A stretch of 64,000 nucleotides of DNA from Streptococcus salivarius (GTDB lineage Bacteria; Bacillota; Bacilli; Lactobacillales; Streptococcaceae): NCBI RefSeq assembly GCF_009738225.1, contig NZ_CP018187.1, positions 1,374,501 to 1,438,500 of the forward strand, in the 5' to 3' direction. Position numbers and translations under genes: made by a program. The notes beneath the pieces were generated by a model. The model had not been told where the DNA came from, ran no database searches, and saw nothing but the letters and a program-made list of their open reading frames with translations. Shown here piece by piece: positions 34,881 through 43,379 of this stretch; the stretch's first letter is position 1, and every line of letters begins with the position of its first letter.

Positions 34881-35297
34881 TATTGTCAAAATCATTGGAA
34901 ATATGATATAAATAACACAACTTTTCTAACATCTTATATCACTTCTCCTTCAAAAAAATGACTTAGAAAAATTGATATGCAAGATGCCCTTACGCAAGCG
35001 CCTGAAACCAAATAGTTTCAGATACTCGGAAGTTGGGAGAATTGTCTTAGCCCGAGCCTAAAAATTAAAAATCGAGGATTCAAACTTTACTCATAGAATT
35101 TCTTAGAAGGCCGCTGATATTTGCTATCACCTAAGGGAAGTTTTAAAATTCAAGCTATAACTTTCCTTGGGTATTACTATTTTTAAGATAAAAAAATAAC
35201 AAGATTTCTCAACCCTGCTACTTTTTTGTCTTATCATTATGATTTTGTTCAGTCAGTATGTAGCCTACTGGCAAGCTGACTGACTAAATTAAAGTGA
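34881..35297. other. Gene-free region with several helices, possible structured RNA
   Basis: No ORF fits. Three base-paired elements are visible: CTGAAAC/GTTTCAG (35002-35021), CTCGG/CCGAG (35025-35056) and CCTAAGGGAAGTT with AACTTTCCTTGG (35130-35170). A further CAGTCAG/CTGACTG hairpin follows the nitroreductase gene near 35250. The core is richer in G+C than its flanks. No Rfam family is recognised; it may be an RNA or a decayed gene. Confidence 0.3.
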
Positions 35298-35900
35298 TTA
35301 TTTGTCGCCAAAAACTTTGAAGCGACCTTCTGTTTGAATGTCTTTATCTCCTGCTGGTGCAACGATTTGACCAAATGGCGCTTGAGCACGGAGTTTCCAG
35401 TTAGCTGGAATGTCGTATTTTTCAGCCAATTGGGCATCCACAAGTGGATTGTAGTGTTGTACGTTCATGCCGATATTCTTCTCAGCCAAAGCCAACCACG
35501 TCGCATAAAGGGCGATTCCGTGACCTTGCTCTGACCAAATTGGGAAGTTTTCAGCGTAAAGTGGGAATTGCTCTTGAAGGCCTTTCACTACATCTTGATC
35601 TTCGTAAAAGAGGATTGTTCCCTTAGCTTGAGTAAAACCTGCCAAACGTTCTTTTGTTGCCTCAAAAGCTTCTGCTGGCGTTACTTTTTCAAGCTCTGAA
35701 TAAGCGATTTCATTCCAGAAAACATCTGACTCTTCATCCAGCAAGATCACCACACGTGATGTTTGTGAGTTAAAGGCTGTCGGTGTGTTAAGAACAGCTC
35801 CTTGAATGGTTTCAATCAATTCTTGGTTAGAGAGCTCAAGGTCTTTTCCCAAAGCATAAATTGAACGACGTTTTGTTTGTAAGTCTGTAAAGTAGGTCAT
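35298..35900 (-). CDS. Nitroreductase family protein (Frm2-like)
   Basis: The 200-residue flavoprotein starts with TKRRSIYALG, has TPTAFNSQTSRVVIL (FMN and phosphate contact region), and SEQGHGIALYATWLALAEKNIGMNVQHYNP towards the C terminus (core GHGIALYATWLA). This is the short Frm2/HBN1-like nitroreductase group, which reduces nitroaromatics or quinone-like electrophiles with NAD(P)H. Length is normal. The promoter (TTGACA, 16 bases, TATAAT) carries two copies of the TGTAA-N9-TTACA operator shared with the VOC and Rrf2 genes, so it is probably induced by electrophilic or nitrosative stress. Confidence 0.88.
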   Translation of the reverse strand: MTYFTDLQTKRRSIYALGKDLELSNQELIETIQGAVLNTPTAFNSQTSRVVILLDEESDVFWNEIAYSELEKVTPAEAFEATKERLAGFTQAKGTILFYEDQDVVKGLQEQFPLYAENFPIWSEQGHGIALYATWLALAEKNIGMNVQHYNPLVDAQLAEKYDIPANWKLRAQAPFGQIVAPAGDKDIQTEGRFKVFGDK

Positions 35901-35956
35901 AGTTATTCCCTCTTTCTTTGTGATGAATGTTAATTGTTAAAATTGTTAAGCTTATT

Positions 35957-36017
35957 TGTAATAACTTTGATTACAATAACCATTATAGACCTTTCAAATG
36001 TAATGTCAATAGTTACG
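35957..36017 (-). promoter_or_regulatory. Nitroreductase promoter with two Rrf2-type operators
   Basis: TGTAATAACTTTGATTACA (35957-35975) covers the transcription start and TGTAATGTCAATAGTTACG (35999-36017) contains the -35 TTGACA of the minus-strand promoter; -10 TATAAT is at 35982-35987. Sites are 42 bases apart, four helical turns. Confidence 0.8.
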
Positions 36018-36029
36018 ACTCGAAAATCA

Positions 36030-36890
36030 CTAATTATTAATATTTTTTCTTACCCGTGTCAAAATACCATCATTATCCTCGAAGATTAACGCATTAGAAG
36101 ATAACCATTTGACCTCTGCTCCACGATTCTTAGCACGTTCTGCTATGGTAATCAAATCTTCTTTGTCTTCTACTTCAAGGACGTAGTAGGCAAGACCAAT
36201 CATCCCTTTGTCACGTTTGGCTAAGTTTTTGCCACCCCATTCATTGACAGCCAAGTGGTGATGGTAATCACCTGAAGCAATCCAACTAGCACTTGAAATG
36301 GTAAACTTATCTGCCAGCTCCAAAACATCCTGATAGAAAGCCGTTGCTAGCTGACTATCTTTGACCGATAAATGAATATGCCCCATACGAGTATCCTTAG
36401 CTATCACAAAAGGCTCAACTTTGCGTCCCATCTCGTAAATTTCTTGAGCTGATAGTTCTTCTGTTACACCAACGATGCGACCATCCTCACGAATATCCCA
36501 TTCAGCAACAGGCTTGTCTCTATAGAGCTCAATACCATTGCCTTCAAGGTCTTCCAAATAAAGGGCTTCACTATAACCGTGGTCAGCTGCACCGACAAAT
36601 GGATAATCTAGCTCAGCAATATGTTTGAAAACATCTGCCAGATCCTCGCGAGACGGCAACAAAATCGCCATATGGTAAAGACCATAACTAGACTTGACCG
36701 CTTCCTCACGATTGGTTTCAATCAAGTGAACTAGCGGCTTGTTTCCAGCACCCAAAACAACTTCTGTTGCAGTTTGAGATAGGATTTCAAGTCCTATAAC
36801 CTGTGTATAAAAGGCTGTCTGACGTACCAAGTCCTTCACATTGAGTACCGCTTCTGCGAGGTAAATCTTACTATTGTAGTCGTATGTCAT
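36030..36890 (-). CDS. VOC family protein, catechol-2,3-dioxygenase-like
   Basis: The 286-residue protein contains two vicinal-oxygen-chelate modules (about residues 8-125 and 165-280). Possible metal ligands are His of LYHMAILLPSR, His of MGHIHLSVKD and Glu of EDNDGILTR. This matches CatE-like proteins of bacilli, which open or detoxify catechols and quinones. Pairing with a nitroreductase mirrors the catDE arrangement, although here an Rrf2 rather than a MarR/YodB-type regulator is adjacent. Two TGTAA-N9-TTACA operators sit on its promoter. The start is backed by AAAGGAG. Confidence 0.85.
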   Translation of the reverse strand: MTYDYNSKIYLAEAVLNVKDLVRQTAFYTQVIGLEILSQTATEVVLGAGNKPLVHLIETNREEAVKSSYGLYHMAILLPSREDLADVFKHIAELDYPFVGAADHGYSEALYLEDLEGNGIELYRDKPVAEWDIREDGRIVGVTEELSAQEIYEMGRKVEPFVIAKDTRMGHIHLSVKDSQLATAFYQDVLELADKFTISSASWIASGDYHHHLAVNEWGGKNLAKRDKGMIGLAYYVLEVEDKEDLITIAERAKNRGAEVKWLSSNALIFEDNDGILTRVRKNINN

Positions 36891-36907
36891 ATGATTTTCT
36901 CCTTTGT

Positions 36908-36962
36908 TGTAACTATATGAATTACATTATAACTTTTTTCTATTGTCACGTCAATCATTACA
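36908..36962 (-). promoter_or_regulatory. VOC gene promoter with two Rrf2-type operators
   Basis: TGTAACTATATGAATTACA (36908-36926) abuts the -10 TATAAT (36926-36931) and TGTCACGTCAATCATTACA (36944-36962) contains the -35 TTGACG; spacer 17. The geometry repeats that of the nitroreductase promoter. Confidence 0.8.
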
Positions 36963-36973
36963 ACTTGGAAATT

Positions 36974-37002
36974 AAAAAAGAAACCGAAAAACTTTCGATT
37001 TC
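36974..37002 (-). terminator. Terminator after Rrf2 regulator gene
   Basis: GAAATCGAAA pairs with TTTCGGTTTC, followed by six T residues on the minus strand. Confidence 0.75.
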
Positions 37003-37023
37003 TTATAGTTTAAAATCTAAAAA

Positions 37024-37473
37024 TCAAACTCCAGCTTCTTTCCAGTTGGCCTTAGCATCCTTTAAAATACCAGCCAAAGTTTTCTTTTCGAGTTCTTTTT
37101 CCATTGCCATTTGAACGTCTTCTAGGCTCTGATCCAAAATCCCATGGATATTACGTCCTACTGGACACGCTGGATTAGGATTGTCATGAAAACTAAAGAG
37201 TTTGCCACTTGGACCGATGCTATCCACCGCACGATAAACCTGCAAAAGGTTAATCTCCTCTGATGCCTTGGCTAATGTGGCTCCTCCACTTCCCCTTTGA
37301 ACTGAAATCAAGTCTGCTTTCTTCAGTTGCGACAAGGTTTTACGGATAATAACTGGATTAACCCCAACACTACCTGCCATTAAATCACTGGTTAGCTTAG
37401 TTTCATTTCCCTTATTTTGTGCTATAAGGGTCAAAATATGAACAGCAATGGTAAAGCGACTTGGTATTTGCAT
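37024..37473 (-). CDS. Rrf2 family transcriptional regulator (YwnA-like)
   Basis: The 149-residue regulator has an N-terminal winged helix: RFTIAVHILTLIAQN, then AGSVGVNPVIIRKTLSQLKKADLISVQRGSGG (core VNPVIIRKTLSQLKKA). The wing GSGGATLAK and one cysteine in NPACPVGRNIH (about residue 107) follow. The three-cysteine Fe-S cluster set of IscR/NsrR is absent, so sensing may use that single cysteine. Start at 37473 has GAGAGG upstream; the six-residue longer start lacks one. It carries its own operator, consistent with autorepression. Confidence 0.88.
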   Translation of the reverse strand: MQIPSRFTIAVHILTLIAQNKGNETKLTSDLMAGSVGVNPVIIRKTLSQLKKADLISVQRGSGGATLAKASEEINLLQVYRAVDSIGPSGKLFSFHDNPNPACPVGRNIHGILDQSLEDVQMAMEKELEKKTLAGILKDAKANWKEAGV

Positions 37474-37509
37474 ATCAGAACCTCTCATTCATCTTTTTCT
37501 TTTCAATCA

Positions 37510-37547
37510 ATTATAACAAAACTAACGTTGTAAAACAAGGAGTTACA
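37510..37547 (-). promoter_or_regulatory. Rrf2 gene promoter with operator
   Basis: -10 TATAAT (37510-37515), 17-base spacer, -35 TTGTTT inside TGTAA-N9-TTACA (37529-37547), extended to seven-base arms GTTGTAA/TTACAAC. Confidence 0.78.
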
Positions 37548-37572
37548 ACAACTTAAAGAGTTAGTCTTACAC

Positions 37573-37602
37573 AAAAAAATAGAGTCATCGTAGACTCTAT
37601 TC
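37573..37602 (-). terminator. Terminator after DUF915 hydrolase
   Basis: AATAGAGTC pairs with GACTCTATT around a six-base loop, followed by seven T residues on the minus strand. Confidence 0.85.
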
Positions 37603-37652
37603 TTTTGTATTTGATAATAACTAACTAGACCAATAATACATAGTATTCTAGC

Positions 37653-38516
37653 CTATTGAGGTTCTAGATTGGTCTTTTGCTTCTTACGAACACCTTGTCC
37701 TTCGATATGTTGTTTGATTAGTTCCACTACTTCATCATTGGTTGGTAAATCCGAGTGTTGGGCATCTTCACCTGTAACAGTGATTTCAGTATAACTTTTT
37801 GCCTGATTCTGATAGATATATTTCCCAGCGGACACACTAGCATCGGGAACCAATTCGTCCGAATCATAGGTGATGGTTCCCGCTACCGAATAGACATGTA
37901 GGGTAGACGGAATATTCTCCTTAGCAGCTATAAAGTCTGCTAGCATGACCGATTTATTTTTAATATTGGTTTCAGTGAAATTATAGGGCGTTCCGATAGT
38001 CATCAAAGAATTTATTTTGACATCGTAGTCGCTAAGATAATTTTCAATAAAAGCCGTATAAATCAAGCCACCATTTGAATGCCCCAACCCTTTAAAATTA
38101 TTGAAATTGTATTTATTCTGCAAGGCTTCAAATGCCTGATTCATCATCTTGGTTTGTTTCTTGATATTGTAATAGCCATCTTTGTTATTCTCAAATCCAA
38201 TAACAATGACTGGCTCGTTATCCTTATCCTTGATTTTACCCTCAAAGGTAATCCGTCCATTGTTCCAGACCTTGACTTTGAGAAGGCTATGCTTGACACC
38301 ACGACGGTCTTGATTGAGTTTACGTACTAGGCCATCGAATCTATTTTCCGTAGCGGAGCTCCCTGGAATCATGATAATGGGAGACAATTTTGAATTATAG
38401 AAAGTCTCTATTTCCTTGATATTTTTCCTAGTCCAACTATAGGATGGGACGGCTAGCCCAATGAGAAAGAAAGCAACAAGGATAAAGACCAACTTAGTTT
38501 TTTTATTTAGTTTCAA
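37653..38516 (-). CDS. DUF915 alpha/beta hydrolase, secreted or anchored
   Basis: The 287-residue protein begins with a membrane span or signal (about residues 9-27). It then shows the hydrolase layout: PIIMIPGSSATENRFDGLV (oxyanion region), nucleophile GLGHSNGG (serine in G-H-S-N-G), an acid in YDSDELVPDASVSAG and a histidine in AQHSDLP. This is the DUF915 group of lactic acid bacteria, serine hydrolases of unknown substrate. The start overlaps the end of the upstream EIIC gene by 14 bases, indicating a single operon. No lipobox cysteine is seen. Confidence 0.87.
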   Translation of the reverse strand: MKLNKKTKLVFILVAFFLIGLAVPSYSWTRKNIKEIETFYNSKLSPIIMIPGSSATENRFDGLVRKLNQDRRGVKHSLLKVKVWNNGRITFEGKIKDKDNEPVIVIGFENNKDGYYNIKKQTKMMNQAFEALQNKYNFNNFKGLGHSNGGLIYTAFIENYLSDYDVKINSLMTIGTPYNFTETNIKNKSVMLADFIAAKENIPSTLHVYSVAGTITYDSDELVPDASVSAGKYIYQNQAKSYTEITVTGEDAQHSDLPTNDEVVELIKQHIEGQGVRKKQKTNLEPQ

Positions 38517-39795
38517 TGCTCTCTCCTTCCTCTTTTAGACCGTGTTGTACTTTATTAGACAGACGCACAAATGGAATAAAGATAACAATGTCGACTGCAA
38601 AACAGAGCAGACTAACAGCAAGAGCTCGTAAACTACCCCCAGTTCCGATAAAGGCGAAAAGAAGACTTGGTGTACCATCTGGAACTGGATAAACCGCAGC
38701 TGGCATAAGATGAATAGCCAAGGCCACCGCAGCAATGGCCATATTGATCATAGGTGCCAATAGGAAAGGAAGCAGATAAACTAAATTAAGCAAGACTGGT
38801 ATCCCCACCATAAATGGAGCCCCATTGTTAAAGAGACTAGGAAAGACACTTAGAAGACTCACCTTCTTATCCTTATAACTGGTTGATGCTAAAAGCAGAG
38901 CCACCAAGAGGGCTAGCCCTGAGCCAATGCCAGCAACCAAGCCATAACTATGATAAAGATTTGTTAGTGTGTAAAGGTGGGGAAGCCCAGTCGTCGTATG
39001 ATGGGAAACAGCATAGGTCAAATTTTCCAAGGCAAAACTATCCTCGGCAATTGAATTTAGGGCAAAAGCCTGACTATTTCCAATCCAAGCAGAAAAAGTG
39101 TTCAAAAGTCCCATCATAAAGGTTGAGAACAGGTGATTATCAGTTACAGTAAAGGTAGAGGTAACCTGCCTAATCGTCAGAAAAACATTATCTTGCTCTC
39201 CAATCACAAAGAGAATGTTAAGTCCAATAGCTAAAATGAGTGACAAAAAAATGGGACGGACGGTCTTTGGTTGATAAATATAGTCCTTGTCCACAATCTG
39301 ATCATCACTAGCTCTTGAAAAGCGAAAAATCTGGCCAACCAGATAGCCAACAAAGATAGCCAACATAATGTTGATTGAAGCCGGTAAATTGATACGAGTC
39401 AAAACACCATCGTTTAGTGGTGACAGCAACAGCTCCTGCGATCCTATAATTAAGCTAACCAAAAGGGATGTCACACCAGCTGTACCAGTACTTCTACCAT
39501 AGTGACCAGCTGTGTATTTTCCTGCAAAGTAGGTTGATAAGGGCCCGGCTAAGCCACCAAGAAAGTTGGAAAGATTAATGAGCACCTGCCCAGTTATCTT
39601 AAAGGCCGGTAACCAGTCAGAAACTGAAAACAATTGGTTAATATAACCAAGCTCCGAAAAGACAGATAGTGAAATCACCCGAATAATTCCTGAAAACAGA
39701 AAGAAGGGGAAGAGCGAAACCAAGGTTTTCTGCGTAATTTGGACGAAGCCTCGCTCACGAAACCAGAGAAACCTCTGGACCAAATAGTTTGTCAT
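38503..39795 (-). CDS. PTS EIIC-type sugar permease, stand-alone
   Basis: The 430-residue membrane protein has about ten spans and the layout of lactose/cellobiose-type EIIC domains, including FNNGAPFMVGIPVLLN and MPAAVYPVPDGTPS. No EIIA or EIIB is fused or adjacent, so it would rely on partners elsewhere, or may have changed role. It is the promoter-proximal gene in an operon with the DUF915 hydrolase. The substrate is probably a beta-glucoside or other oligosaccharide, but this is weak inference. Confidence 0.83.
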   Translation of the reverse strand: MTNYLVQRFLWFRERGFVQITQKTLVSLFPFFLFSGIIRVISLSVFSELGYINQLFSVSDWLPAFKITGQVLINLSNFLGGLAGPLSTYFAGKYTAGHYGRSTGTAGVTSLLVSLIIGSQELLLSPLNDGVLTRINLPASINIMLAIFVGYLVGQIFRFSRASDDQIVDKDYIYQPKTVRPIFLSLILAIGLNILFVIGEQDNVFLTIRQVTSTFTVTDNHLFSTFMMGLLNTFSAWIGNSQAFALNSIAEDSFALENLTYAVSHHTTTGLPHLYTLTNLYHSYGLVAGIGSGLALLVALLLASTSYKDKKVSLLSVFPSLFNNGAPFMVGIPVLLNLVYLLPFLLAPMINMAIAAVALAIHLMPAAVYPVPDGTPSLLFAFIGTGGSLRALAVSLLCFAVDIVIFIPFVRLSNKVQHGLKEEGESIETK

Positions 39796-39929
39796 AAAAG
39801 ACTCCTAGTAAAAGGCAAAATAAACTTTACATTCAACGTTTTTCTTCATTATAGCACAAAGAGAGAGGCCTTACCTTAATCGTGAGTTAAAGCACATACT
39901 ATCAGAATTTAGTCACCACCATTTTCATG

Positions 39930-39952
39930 ATTTCTTGAAAAATTTAAGAAAT
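39930..39952. promoter_or_regulatory. Dyad upstream of peptide-resistance-type ABC genes
   Basis: ATTTCTT, nine bases, AAGAAAT, in the divergent intergenic region between the EIIC gene and the ABC pair. A third TTTCTTGA copy follows at about 39962. Possibly bound by the nearby response regulator. Confidence 0.4.
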
Positions 39953-40043
39953 ATTTGAGAATTTCTTGATGTTTATTTAATGACTTTATACTACAATAAA
40001 GATGAAAAGAAAGCGGTATCAAATAAGCGAAAGGAGGCTTATC

Positions 40044-40964
40044 ATGAAAAAGGTACTTGAGGTCAGACATCTGACTAAACGTTACGGCCAACACCTAGCA
40101 CTCGACAATGTAAACCTGACCTTAGAAAAGGGTGAGGTCTATGGCCTTATCGGAAGAAACGGGGCAGGTAAGACAACACTGATTAAAGTCATCACTAAAC
40201 TCATCCGCCCTAGCCAAGGCAGTGTTTCCCTCTTCCACTCTACCTCCAAATCAGAGTGGACTCACGCACTGAAACGTGTTGGTTCTGTGATTGAAACACC
40301 AGTTGCCCTGAATCATCTCAATGCATGTCAAAACCTACGTTACTACTGCAAGATTCATCACGTTCCAAATCCTGACAAGGTCATTAATGAAATCCTTGAT
40401 ACAGTTGGACTTGGACACACTGGCAAGAAAAAATTTCGTAGTTTCTCACTGGGTATGAAGCAACGTCTAGGTATCGCTATTGCACTGATTGCAAAACCAG
40501 ACCTACTTATTTTAGATGAACCGATTAATGGTCTCGACCCAGTTGCTATCAAAGAATTCCGCCAAATGATTAAAAAATTGAGCGAAGAGCAAGGTATGAC
40601 AGTTCTCATCTCTAGCCATATCTTGTCTGAACTCTATCAAGTTTCAACCCGCTTTGGCATTATTGATCACGGTCACATCATCCGTGAAATCACTAAGGAC
40701 GAATTCGAACATCTCAGCGAAGACTATATCGTTCTTAAAACTAACCAATTAGCCCTGGCTAGTCGCATTCTCCAAGACCAACTCCATCAACACTTCAAAG
40801 TGGTTAACAGCGACAATGAAATTCATATTTTTGACAAATCCCATGTTATAAAGGCAATTGTCAAAGAGCTGGTTAAACAAGAAGTTGACATCGATGAAAT
40901 TTACTACAAACGTCAAGACTTAGAAAACTACTTCACACAACTAGTAGATTCAGAAAGGAGGTAG
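40044..40964 (+). CDS. ABC transporter ATP-binding protein (BcrA/lantibiotic-immunity type)
   Basis: The 306-residue ATPase has Walker A GRNGAGKTT (about 39-47), signature FSLGMKQRLGIAIAL, Walker B LLILDEPINGLDPVA and H-loop SSHIL. A C-terminal extension follows residue 215. The GLIGRNGAGKTT and SLGMKQR text is typical of BcrA-like ATPases that confer bacitracin or lantibiotic resistance. The start at 40044 has an ideal AAAGGAGG 8 bases upstream; an in-frame ATG at 40002 would lie before it. It is followed four bases later by the permease. Confidence 0.9.
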   Translation: MKKVLEVRHLTKRYGQHLALDNVNLTLEKGEVYGLIGRNGAGKTTLIKVITKLIRPSQGSVSLFHSTSKSEWTHALKRVGSVIETPVALNHLNACQNLRYYCKIHHVPNPDKVINEILDTVGLGHTGKKKFRSFSLGMKQRLGIAIALIAKPDLLILDEPINGLDPVAIKEFRQMIKKLSEEQGMTVLISSHILSELYQVSTRFGIIDHGHIIREITKDEFEHLSEDYIVLKTNQLALASRILQDQLHQHFKVVNSDNEIHIFDKSHVIKAIVKELVKQEVDIDEIYYKRQDLENYFTQLVDSERR

Positions 40965-40968
40965 AGCC

Positions 40969-41724
40969 ATGTTACACACTATTCACGCCGATTTCTATCG
41001 ACTCTTCCGTTCTAAAGGATTTTGGATTTCTGAAATTATCCTAGCCCTAAACATTATTTCTGGTGTCCTATTGGGAGGCACAGGGCATGTAGGCGTAGAA
41101 ACTGGGGCAAAACAAGCCGTTAAAAGCGCCTCTTCGTGGACTGGTGTCGGATCACTGATTAATTACTCTAGTAGTATCTCCATGACAGTCCTATTCACTT
41201 TAATTGTGGTCTCTATCATTTTGGGTGTTGATTTAGCACAAAAATTGTACAAGAATAATCTCACCTCTGGCATTTCACGGAGCGGGTTCTTCTTCGCCAA
41301 GGCAACCGTCATTGTAGCTATCACTTTAGGACAACTCCTCCTGTCTTACGGCCTTGCCTTTGTTCTAGGTACTCTTTGCCACGGTCTTGGAACTGTACCT
41401 GATCACTTTGTTAGAAACTTTGCCTTAACTTTCCTTCTCCAATTCTTGTGTAATCTAGCTTGGGTAAGTCTGACCACGGTTACCCTCTACCTCACACATT
41501 CTATCGTGACAACCTTTGTGACTTACACCCTTGGTTTAGTAGCTTTAACCGTACCAGCAGCAATCTTCCCTAAAGTAGAAATTTTGAAATACTTGTCACT
41601 CAACTTTAATTACGGCATGACTGCAGATAAAACTATCATTCAAAATACTGCAATCGTGACAGTAGGATTTATCCTAGCATTTACAGCTTTGGGCTTGATT
41701 ACCTTTGAAAAACAAGATTTATGA
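40969..41724 (+). CDS. ABC-2 permease, lantibiotic-immunity (MutE/BcrB) type
   Basis: The 251-residue protein has six predicted spans, the first near residues 16-36 and a long pair near 60-85 and 112-140. Size and layout match MutE/EpiE/BcrB permeases. It is cotranscribed with the ATPase (AAAGGAGG overlaps the end of that gene). The two-component system at 42504-44062 probably regulates or is served by it. No lantibiotic biosynthesis gene is visible, so the pair likely protects against foreign peptides. Confidence 0.82.
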   Translation: MLHTIHADFYRLFRSKGFWISEIILALNIISGVLLGGTGHVGVETGAKQAVKSASSWTGVGSLINYSSSISMTVLFTLIVVSIILGVDLAQKLYKNNLTSGISRSGFFFAKATVIVAITLGQLLLSYGLAFVLGTLCHGLGTVPDHFVRNFALTFLLQFLCNLAWVSLTTVTLYLTHSIVTTFVTYTLGLVALTVPAAIFPKVEILKYLSLNFNYGMTADKTIIQNTAIVTVGFILAFTALGLITFEKQDL

Positions 41725-41729
41725 TAACA

Positions 41730-41763
41730 AAAATAACATCGCGCGCGTGCACGATGTTATTTT
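41730..41763. terminator. Bidirectional terminator
   Basis: A perfect 12-bp stem AAAATAACATCG/CGATGTTATTTT around a GC-rich ten-base loop, symmetric on both strands, between convergent genes. Confidence 0.88.
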
Positions 41764-41775
41764 GATTTCTTGTTA

Positions 41776-42357
41776 TTATTCGTTAATTGTCACAAATGCT
41801 TTATTTGAATTTCCAAATCCAGCATCAACTTTTAATTTCAAATTAGTATCAGAGATTGTATCTGGATTCAAATCAAAAACAACATTACCAGTTACTTCAT
41901 TTTCTGGATTAACACTAGTAAAGAAAAGATTTGCATCATCATTTGCATAGATTCCTGCTGTTGAATCAGTTTCATACTCTGTTTTATCTTTGACTAGCTT
42001 AAAGTCAGAATCAGAAACTGTAATAGCCTTAGTACCGTTATTTTTTACAGTTACGTTTAGAATAAGATATGAACCTTTTGCATTCATACCAAATTCGCCA
42101 CCTACATTTTGTACGACTTCTTTAGAATGAATTGTGTATTCTACATCTGCAATTTTAAAAGTTTCTGACATCTTATAAGTAGGAATGTCCTTACTTTTTT
42201 TATTTTTCTTATTTTTAAATCCAAAAATAACATTGCTATATTGATAATCGTTATCGGTTTTTGCAGAAGCACTTGTTTGGTTCATTAGAGAAATAATAAC
42301 TGCACCGACTAAAAATCCAGATAGAACGATAAATTCTAAAAATTTTACTTTTTTCAT
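41776..42357 (-). CDS. Exported DUF4352 domain protein
   Basis: The 193-residue protein has a hydrophobic N-terminal segment (about residues 7-25) with a possible signal peptidase site after TSASA (32). After a Lys-rich linker comes a telokin-like immunoglobulin-fold domain: YLILNVTVKNNGTKAITVSDSDFKLV (core ILNVTVKNNGTKAIT), the DUF4352 pattern. Such domains occur in exported proteins of Firmicutes without defined activity. There is no lipobox cysteine. It lies between the ABC pair and the two-component genes, convergent with the former, and is probably monocistronic. Confidence 0.82.
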   Translation of the reverse strand: MKKVKFLEFIVLSGFLVGAVIISLMNQTSASAKTDNDYQYSNVIFGFKNKKNKKSKDIPTYKMSETFKIADVEYTIHSKEVVQNVGGEFGMNAKGSYLILNVTVKNNGTKAITVSDSDFKLVKDKTEYETDSTAGIYANDDANLFFTSVNPENEVTGNVVFDLNPDTISDTNLKLKVDAGFGNSNKAFVTINE

Positions 42358-42503
42358 TAATAATTACCTCCGTATATTAATTATATCAGATAAATTAAAG
42401 ATTTTATAGTAAAAATTAAATTATCTTTACATTGTAATTCTCTAATCGTTATTATTTTCTAAAAGTTACAAAAAAAGATTATAAAAACATAAAGTTTATG
42501 CTT

Positions 42504-43379
42504 TCATAACCTCACTGTTAAATAAAACCATTCATTCTCATAGGACAAATGCAACTCACCCGCTAAGACTTGGACTAAGTGTTCGGTAATATAAAGTCCA
42601 AGTCCAGAGGAATCCTCGGTATCTGACAGGTTTTCAGAATAAAAGCGGGTCGTTAGTTGGTCCAGATGCTGTATCGGCTGTTGGACCATATTACTAACTG
42701 ACAAATAAATGCCATCGTCCTTTTTCTGCAATGTCAGTTGAGCTTGAGTCTTACCATGTTTTAGAACGTTACTGATAATATTCTGAAATAGACGTTCAAA
42801 AATATCAGCATCCATTTCGCATTGGATATCAGGGGTTACTTGAATATCTAGTGTAATCCCTGTCTCCTGAAACATGTCATAGTAAGGCAGGATAGACTTA
42901 ACCACAAGTTGAGAAAAGTCCACATCTTGAAATTGTGGTTGGATGGCCCCCTCTGTTAATCGTCGATATTCCAACAAGGCTTCCAAACGCTTTGAAACAG
43001 TCAGTAGATTTTTAGAAATCTTCTCCATAGCCATGTCATCTTCACTACTACTTCGAAGACTTTGCTGAGCATAGCCTCTCGCTACTGTCAATGGTGTTCG
43101 TATATCATGGGCAATATTACTGATAGCCATATCCATGGTTTTCTTTTCTTGGAGAGCGACAAGCTTAGTCTTTTCAATTTGGGTAAAGAGAGACTCAATC
43201 CGATTCGTTAGAGTAACCAATGATTTTGGCTGGTTTTTCAGAGTAATTCGTCGATGGCTTTCTTCAACTAGCTTTTCTTCAATCTGCTTTGAGAGAGATT
43301 TTACAGCCAAATAGTAACGAATTAGACAGGTAGTCGCTCCCAGAAGAAGTCCTATCAATACAATAAGCAGTCCTTCCAT
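42504..43379 (-). CDS. Sensor histidine kinase, intramembrane type
   Basis: The 291-residue kinase has one or two short N-terminal spans (about residues 3-25) with practically no extracellular loop. The DHp box is SNIAHDIRTPLTV (phospho-acceptor H91). The ATP-binding domain has an N box (FQNIISNVLKHG) and G box (DSSGLGLYI). The HD rather than HE after the histidine is the form found in lantibiotic-linked kinases. Such small sensors usually take their signal from a partner ABC transporter, here perhaps 40044-41724. Its start codon overlaps the response regulator stop. Confidence 0.87.
   Translation of the reverse strand: MEGLLIVLIGLLLGATTCLIRYYLAVKSLSKQIEEKLVEESHRRITLKNQPKSLVTLTNRIESLFTQIEKTKLVALQEKKTMDMAISNIAHDIRTPLTVARGYAQQSLRSSSEDDMAMEKISKNLLTVSKRLEALLEYRRLTEGAIQPQFQDVDFSQLVVKSILPYYDMFQETGITLDIQVTPDIQCEMDADIFERLFQNIISNVLKHGKTQAQLTLQKKDDGIYLSVSNMVQQPIQHLDQLTTRFYSENLSDTEDSSGLGLYITEHLVQVLAGELHLSYENEWFYLTVRL

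Noticed and set aside
34881..35297. tRNA, tmRNA or RNase P RNA
   Set aside because: No cloverleaf, TpsiC or known conserved cores were found in the structured island.
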